From Subdoligranulum variabile (lineage in GTDB: Bacteria; Bacillota; Clostridia; Oscillospirales; Ruminococcaceae), in contig SFOX01000030.1 of assembly GCA_004552305.1 (NCBI GenBank), positions 1 to 26,087 of the forward strand: a stretch of 26,087 bases of DNA, written 5' to 3'. The position numbers were made by a program, and so were the translations under genes. This document shows positions 21,775 through 26,087 of this stretch, piece by piece (the first letter of the stretch is position 1; every line of letters begins with the position of its first letter). The notes under the pieces were generated by a model that saw only the letters and a list, made by a program, of their open reading frames with translations, made no database searches and was not told where the DNA came from.

Positions 21775-22356
21775 CTACATAACCAGTGCGCGGAAATACT
21801 CGGTGTTGACGCTGCGGTCGCTTTCCGCCACCGTGGCAATGCAGGCGTCCAGCGTGTGGGCAATATCGTCCAAACTGCGCCACGCGGCGGCCTGCGGCTT
21901 GACCTGCTGCTCCAACAGCGGGGCAATGTCAGTGTGGGAGCAAGCCCCCTCGATCAGATACGCGCCGGGGCGCGCCAGCTGGGTCTGCGGCTCGTAGTTT
22001 TCGGCGCTGCCCAGCATCGTCAGGCAGAACTGCCCCTTACGGTTGCGCCCGCCCACCAACAGCCGCACGCCGACGGGCTGCGCGGTCACGGTCAGCGCTT
22101 TTTCGCGCAGGATTTTTACAATTTTTTCCAGTGTCAGGTACTGGGTGTCGTAGGCGTCCAGCGCGTTGATGATCTGCACCGCCGCCAGCGTATCACCCGC
22201 AAAGCCCACCGCCACATTGCGGTTGACCTTGCGCACCTTGGGCAAATCGTCCTTGAGGATGTGGGGCTTGTTGTCCGCGATGGGTTCCTCGACAAAGCGT
22301 CCGTCGCTGACCATCGCGCAGAAAGAATCGCCGCATACGGCTAAAATTGCACTCAT
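21775..22356 (-). CDS. Proteasome/HslV-like protein (predicted Ntn-hydrolase fold), possibly shortened
   Basis: A 193-residue protein resembling the proteasome beta/HslV fold: MSAILAV at the start (HslV has M-TTIVSV), SDGR at about 18-21 (HslV DGQ region), KVRKVNRNVAVGFAGDTLAA at about 40-60 (HslV KVRRL...VIAGFAGGTADA). If Met is removed, Ser2 sits where the catalytic Thr is in HslV; B. subtilis CodW (HslV) is known to use an N-terminal Ser. No HslU/ClpX-type partner is nearby. It ends at a TAG, the only TAG stop among the 21 complete genes here; the same frame continues ten codons (LAATVKELMA) to TAA. It follows the ABC gene by 11 nt with an AAGGAGG site, so it is probably co-transcribed. 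Confidence 0.75.
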   Translation of the reverse strand: MSAILAVCGDSFCAMVSDGRFVEEPIADNKPHILKDDLPKVRKVNRNVAVGFAGDTLAAVQIINALDAYDTQYLTLEKIVKILREKALTVTAQPVGVRLLVGGRNRKGQFCLTMLGSAENYEPQTQLARPGAYLIEGACSHTDIAPLLEQQVKPQAAAWRSLDDIAHTLDACIATVAESDRSVNTEYFRALVM

Positions 22357-22367
22357 AGTGCGCCTCC

Positions 22368-24251
22368 TTATTGGCTAAGCTGTTCCTTGTGATATTGCAG
22401 GGTGTACAGCTGGTAGTAGCGTCCGTGCTTTGCCAAAAGCTGCTGGTGGTTGCCCTGCTCCAGAATTTTGCCGTGGCTCAGCACAATGATGTTGTCGGCG
22501 TGCTGCACGGTGGACAGGCGGTGCGCCACGATCAGCATCGTGCCGACCGTGCGCATTCTTTCCAGCGAGTCTTGGATCAGCAGCTCGGTTTCGGTGTCAA
22601 TATTTGCCGTAGCTTCGTCCAGAATCATAATGCTCGGCTTGTGGATGATGACCCGCGCAAAGCTTAATAGCTGCCGCTGCCCGGCAGAGAAGTTGTTGCC
22701 GCGCTCGCGCACCTCCTCGTCAAGACCGCCGTCCAGCTTTTCAATGAACTTGTCCGCGTTGACGTAGCGGCAGACGCGCAGAATTTCCTCGTCGGGGATG
22801 CCCTCCTCCCGCAGGACAATGTTGCTGCGTATCGTGCCGGAGAACAGGAACACATCCTGCAGCATCTGCCCGAAGTGACGCCGCAGCGACGAAATTTTGA
22901 TTTTGCGGATGTCGATGCCGTCAATTAAAATCTCGCCCTTCTGGAACTCGTAATTGCGGCAGATCAGCGACAAAATCGTGCTTTTGCCCGACCCGGTCGA
23001 GCCGACAAATGCCACGGTCTGGCGCGGTTCCACATGGAAGGACACGCCCTGCAGCACCCATTCGCCGGGTACATAGCTGAACCAGACGTCCCGGAACTCG
23101 ATCTCGCCGCGCACCTCGTCCAATTCAATGGCATCGGGCGCATCCACCATCTTGGGCTGGATGTCCATAATCGAAAAGACCTTTTCCGACGATGCCAGCG
23201 CCGATTGCAGCCAGTTGAACTGCTCTGCCAGGTTCTGGATGGGGGTAAAAAACTTGGAGATGTACATATAAAAGGTCACGATGGTGCCGCCGGTGATGGT
23301 CTGCCCAAAAAAGCGTACGCCGTCCAGGCAGCCCGTGCCGCCCAGATAGAACAGGCACAGGATGCAACAGATGTACAGCATATACACCAGCGGGCGGAAC
23401 ACGCCGAACACAAAGATCTGCTCCTGCGAGGCTTTGGCAAGGCGGCGGCTTTTTTCGCGGAACTCCGCCATTTTTTCGTCCTCGCGCCCGAAAATCTGCG
23501 TCACCTTAATGCCGGACAAATTCTCGGACAGGTAGGTGTTGATGTCGGTCGTGGCGTCCTTGACCTTGCGGTAGGCGCGGCGGGAAAATTTGCGGAAAAT
23601 CACCGTAAAAATCACGATGAACGGCACAAAGCAAAGCACCATCAGCGTCAGGGCGTAGTTCAGGCAGAGCATAGCTGCCAAGATGCCCAAAATAACAAAG
23701 GCATTTTTGCACAGGTTGACCAAAAGGTTGGTAAACATCATCGAGATGGCGTTGGTGTCGTTGGTGACGCGGGTCACCAGCTTGCCCACGGGGATGTCGT
23801 TCAGCTGCTCGTGCGAGAGCGATTCGATGTGGGTGAACAAATCCTCGCGCAGGTCGGACACAATGCGCTGCCCGACCCGCTGCAGAATGACCGCCTGCAA
23901 ATAGGTGCTGACCATCGAGAACACCAGCACCCCGGCGTACACCGCCACACCGGCAAACAGCCGGGACAGCACAAATTCCCCGGCGACCAGCTCCTCCAGC
24001 GCGCCCACGATCAGCGGGGCGATAATGTCATACGCGATGGAGAACAGCATCAAAAACAGCACAAGGACAAATTTTGCACGGTACGGTTTGGCGTAGGCAA
24101 ACAGGCGGGTCAAAATTTCGCCGTCCTTCATCTGGCGCTCAAAGCCCATGGCGGTCTTTTTGTCCTTTACGCAGGCATAGGCAGCGACCAGCAGCGCCGT
24201 AACGCCGCCGATCACCGCGCCCACCAGCAAAAGCGGGTTGATATCAGCCAT
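22368..24251 (-). CDS. Heterodimeric ABC exporter, BmrD/YheH-like subunit (active ATPase site)
   Basis: A 627-residue fused permease-ATPase. It has an extra N-terminal hydrophobic helix (INPLLLVGAVIGGVTALLVA), then a six-helix exporter domain and, from about residue 385, the ATPase: Walker A VGSTGSGKST at about 416, signature FSAGQRQ at about 520, Walker B IMILDEATANID at about 541 with the catalytic glutamate present. The signature has A for the usual G (FSAGQ). ATG at 24251 was chosen: a GGAGGTGA site fits it, while a GTG three codons earlier overlaps that site. It overlaps the upstream partner gene by 8 nt. Drug or peptide export is likely; substrate unknown. Confidence 0.93.
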   Translation of the reverse strand: MADINPLLLVGAVIGGVTALLVAAYACVKDKKTAMGFERQMKDGEILTRLFAYAKPYRAKFVLVLFLMLFSIAYDIIAPLIVGALEELVAGEFVLSRLFAGVAVYAGVLVFSMVSTYLQAVILQRVGQRIVSDLREDLFTHIESLSHEQLNDIPVGKLVTRVTNDTNAISMMFTNLLVNLCKNAFVILGILAAMLCLNYALTLMVLCFVPFIVIFTVIFRKFSRRAYRKVKDATTDINTYLSENLSGIKVTQIFGREDEKMAEFREKSRRLAKASQEQIFVFGVFRPLVYMLYICCILCLFYLGGTGCLDGVRFFGQTITGGTIVTFYMYISKFFTPIQNLAEQFNWLQSALASSEKVFSIMDIQPKMVDAPDAIELDEVRGEIEFRDVWFSYVPGEWVLQGVSFHVEPRQTVAFVGSTGSGKSTILSLICRNYEFQKGEILIDGIDIRKIKISSLRRHFGQMLQDVFLFSGTIRSNIVLREEGIPDEEILRVCRYVNADKFIEKLDGGLDEEVRERGNNFSAGQRQLLSFARVIIHKPSIMILDEATANIDTETELLIQDSLERMRTVGTMLIVAHRLSTVQHADNIIVLSHGKILEQGNHQQLLAKHGRYYQLYTLQYHKEQLSQ

Positions 24252-26028
24252 TGTCGTCACCTCCCGCCTCGTCCTCCAGCCGCTGCAGGTCTACCATACG
24301 GCGGTACTCGGCACAGTGGGCGTACAGCTCGTCGTGCGGACCCACCGCCTTGATGCTGCCGTCCTCCAAAAATACGATTTTATCCATCCGCTCCACCGTG
24401 GAAATGCGGTGGGCGATCAGCAGCGTGGTCTTGCCCGCGCGGCTTTGCTTGAGGTTATCCAGAATAATTTTCTCAGTGCGGGTATCCACCGCCGAAACCG
24501 AGTCGTCCAAAATCAGAATCGGCGCGTCCTTCAGCAGGGCGCGGGCGATGGAAATGCGCTGCTTCTGCCCGCCGGAAACGGTCACGCCGCGCTCGCCCAG
24601 AACGGTTTCGTACCCGTCCTTAAAGTCCACGATGTTGTCGCGCACATCCGCCAGCTCGGCGGCATAGGCAATGCGCTCGGGCGTGGCATCGTCCACGCCG
24701 AAACCGATGTTGTGGGCAATGGTGTCCGAAAACAGGAAGTTATCCTGCGGCACATAGGCGCACGCCGCGCGCACCGACCGGATGGACAGCGTGTTGACGT
24801 CCCGCCCGTCCACAAACAGGGTGCCGTCCGGCACGTTGTAGGTGCGCAGCAAAAGGTCCACCAGCGCGGTCTTGCCCGCGCCGGTCTTGCCCACGATGCC
24901 CACACTTTCGCCGGGGTGTACGGTAAAGGAAATATCGTGCAGCACGTCGTACTCGCCGTCCGGGTAGCGGAAGCTCAGGTGGCGGAACTCAATGCCGCCC
25001 TTGGGGTTTTGCAGCGTTTCTACGTCGTTTTTATCCGCCACGTCGATGGGCGCATCCAGCAGCTCGGTAATGCGCTTGAGCGACGCCTGCCCGCGGGAGG
25101 TCTTTTCGATCAGCATCGAGATCGCCATAATAGGCCAGACGATGGCTTCAAAATAGCCGATGTATTCCACCAGCTGCCCGGCGTTGAACCGCCCGCGGTA
25201 GACCAGCCAGCCGCCGTAGCCCAGAATCACGCAGACCACCGACTCGACAAACAGCATCACCAGCACCTCCAGCAGGGTGGCGATCTTGGTGTAGATGACG
25301 TTGATCTCCTCGTTTTCGCGGTTCAGCTTGCGGAACGCCGTCAGCTCCTTGTACTCCTTGACAAACGCCTTGATGACCGCAATGCCGGAGAAATTCTCCT
25401 GCGCAAAGTCCGACAGGTCCGAAAACGCCTGCTGGCGTTCCTCCCAGCGCTTGGTCATAGTTTTGCCCATAATGGTGCCGATGGCAAACATAATGCCGGC
25501 GGGGATCAGCGCCAGCAAAGTCAGCCGGTAGTCCATGCACCACATTTTGACCAGCGCCATAAGCCCCAGCACCAGCGCGTCAAAAAACATTAAAATGCCG
25601 TCGCCGAAGCACTCCTGTATGGTGTCCAGGTCGTTGGTGTACAGGCTCATCAGGTTGCCGACCTTGTTGACCTGATAATACTGCTGCGACAGGCAGCGGC
25701 TGTGATCAAACATACGCTCGCGCAGGTCGGCGGTAACCGTGACCGCCGAGCCGAAAAAGCATACGCGCCACAAAAACCGCCCCATGACCATAAGCAGAAC
25801 GATCCAGATCATCGGCAGGCAGATTTGCTGCATCAGCACGGTCTTGTCAAAGGGCATCGTCTGCCCGTTGACGACCACCTGCCCCAGATTTACGCCGTTG
25901 ATGACCAGCCGATACAGGCTGGGAACCAAAAGCTGGATGTAGTCCACCATCAGCAACGCCGCCAGACCCAGCAGCAGGACGGGGGCATTTTTGAGGTAAT
26001 ATCGGTTGATGTACTTGCCAAATATCAC
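24244..26028 (-). CDS. Heterodimeric ABC exporter, BmrC/YheI-like subunit (degenerate ATPase site)
   Basis: A 594-residue fused permease-ATPase starting at a GTG (MIFGKYINRYYLKNAPVLLL). Six membrane helices lie in the N-terminal 320 residues. ATPase motifs: Walker A GKTGAGKT at about 380, signature VSGGQKQ at about 482, Walker B ILILDDSVSAVD at about 505, where D replaces the catalytic glutamate. This DDSVSAVD form is typical of the YheI/BmrC, LmrC and TM287 partners, which pair with a subunit carrying the intact site, as the next gene does. Gene order (C-type then D-type) matches B. subtilis yheI-yheH. A GAGGGA site lies about 10 nt before the GTG; the promoter is probably outside the window. 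Confidence 0.95.
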   Translation of the reverse strand: MIFGKYINRYYLKNAPVLLLGLAALLMVDYIQLLVPSLYRLVINGVNLGQVVVNGQTMPFDKTVLMQQICLPMIWIVLLMVMGRFLWRVCFFGSAVTVTADLRERMFDHSRCLSQQYYQVNKVGNLMSLYTNDLDTIQECFGDGILMFFDALVLGLMALVKMWCMDYRLTLLALIPAGIMFAIGTIMGKTMTKRWEERQQAFSDLSDFAQENFSGIAVIKAFVKEYKELTAFRKLNRENEEINVIYTKIATLLEVLVMLFVESVVCVILGYGGWLVYRGRFNAGQLVEYIGYFEAIVWPIMAISMLIEKTSRGQASLKRITELLDAPIDVADKNDVETLQNPKGGIEFRHLSFRYPDGEYDVLHDISFTVHPGESVGIVGKTGAGKTALVDLLLRTYNVPDGTLFVDGRDVNTLSIRSVRAACAYVPQDNFLFSDTIAHNIGFGVDDATPERIAYAAELADVRDNIVDFKDGYETVLGERGVTVSGGQKQRISIARALLKDAPILILDDSVSAVDTRTEKIILDNLKQSRAGKTTLLIAHRISTVERMDKIVFLEDGSIKAVGPHDELYAHCAEYRRMVDLQRLEDEAGGDDNG

Positions 26029-26087
26029 GGCGGGGAGTCCCTCTTTTCTTTGGTAGTGCGCCGATTCGGCGCGTTGCGGCAGGATGT
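26029..26087 (-). promoter_or_regulatory. Partial leader of the ABC exporter operon
   Basis: Only 59 nt are visible. On the minus strand they carry a perfect small hairpin GCGCCG-AAT-CGGCGC (26072-26058) ahead of the ribosome binding site. No promoter could be identified before the window ends. Confidence 0.35.

Noticed and set aside
21583..22344. Plus-strand open frame opposite the proteasome-like gene
   Set aside because: It runs through the palindromic element and terminator and is antisense to a gene with a good start site and operon context.

Overview
The window reads as a GC-rich chromosome segment of an anaerobic gut Firmicute. The best guess is Oscillospiraceae/Ruminococcaceae, near Faecalibacterium, Gemmiger or Subdoligranulum. 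This is inferred from the S10 ribosomal operon order, a T-box in front of ilvB, strong AGGAGG-type ribosome binding sites, protein flavour, and intergenic islands of GC-rich hairpin repeats. No rRNA, tRNA, CRISPR array, prophage or transposase was seen.

Layout. (1) 1-3660, minus strand: start of the S10 ribosomal protein operon, in transcription order rpsJ, rplC, rplD, rplW, rplB, rpsS and the first codons of rplV, behind a consensus promoter and a leader of about 340 nt. (2) 3720-4206: an inverted repeat and the first hairpin-repeat island. (3) 4207-6431, minus: an M3 oligoendopeptidase translationally coupled to a small four-helix membrane protein. (4) 6546-6677: a decayed C-terminal piece of a short-chain dehydrogenase. 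(5) 6919-15504: branched-chain amino acid synthesis on the plus strand, with ilvA, then ilvB-ilvN behind a T-box read as valine-specific, then ilvC-ilvD ending in a strong terminator. A DUF815 AAA+ ATPase gene on the minus strand lies between ilvA and ilvB. (6) 15973-18765, minus: a GH28 pectinase-like gene, a UPF0340 gene and a YggS-type PLP protein gene, tightly spaced. (7) 19023-21131, plus: a UvrD/PcrA-type helicase. (8) 21775-26028, minus: a heterodimeric ABC exporter pair (BmrC/BmrD type) followed by a proteasome/HslV-like protein.

The main biosynthetic theme is Ile/Val synthesis: IlvA makes 2-oxobutanoate; IlvBN, IlvC and IlvD then turn pyruvate and 2-oxobutanoate into the 2-oxo acid precursors of Val and Ile. 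Only the transaminase is missing from the window.

The most unusual points are: a ribosomal protein S10 lacking about 17 residues exactly in its ribosome-binding loop; five intergenic islands built from the same hairpin modules, whose stems change together while staying paired; two islands bounded by imperfect terminal inverted repeats; ilvN and the helicase both using stop codons that lie inside such repeat ends; and a proteasome-like protein with a potential N-terminal serine nucleophile and an apparent late amber truncation.
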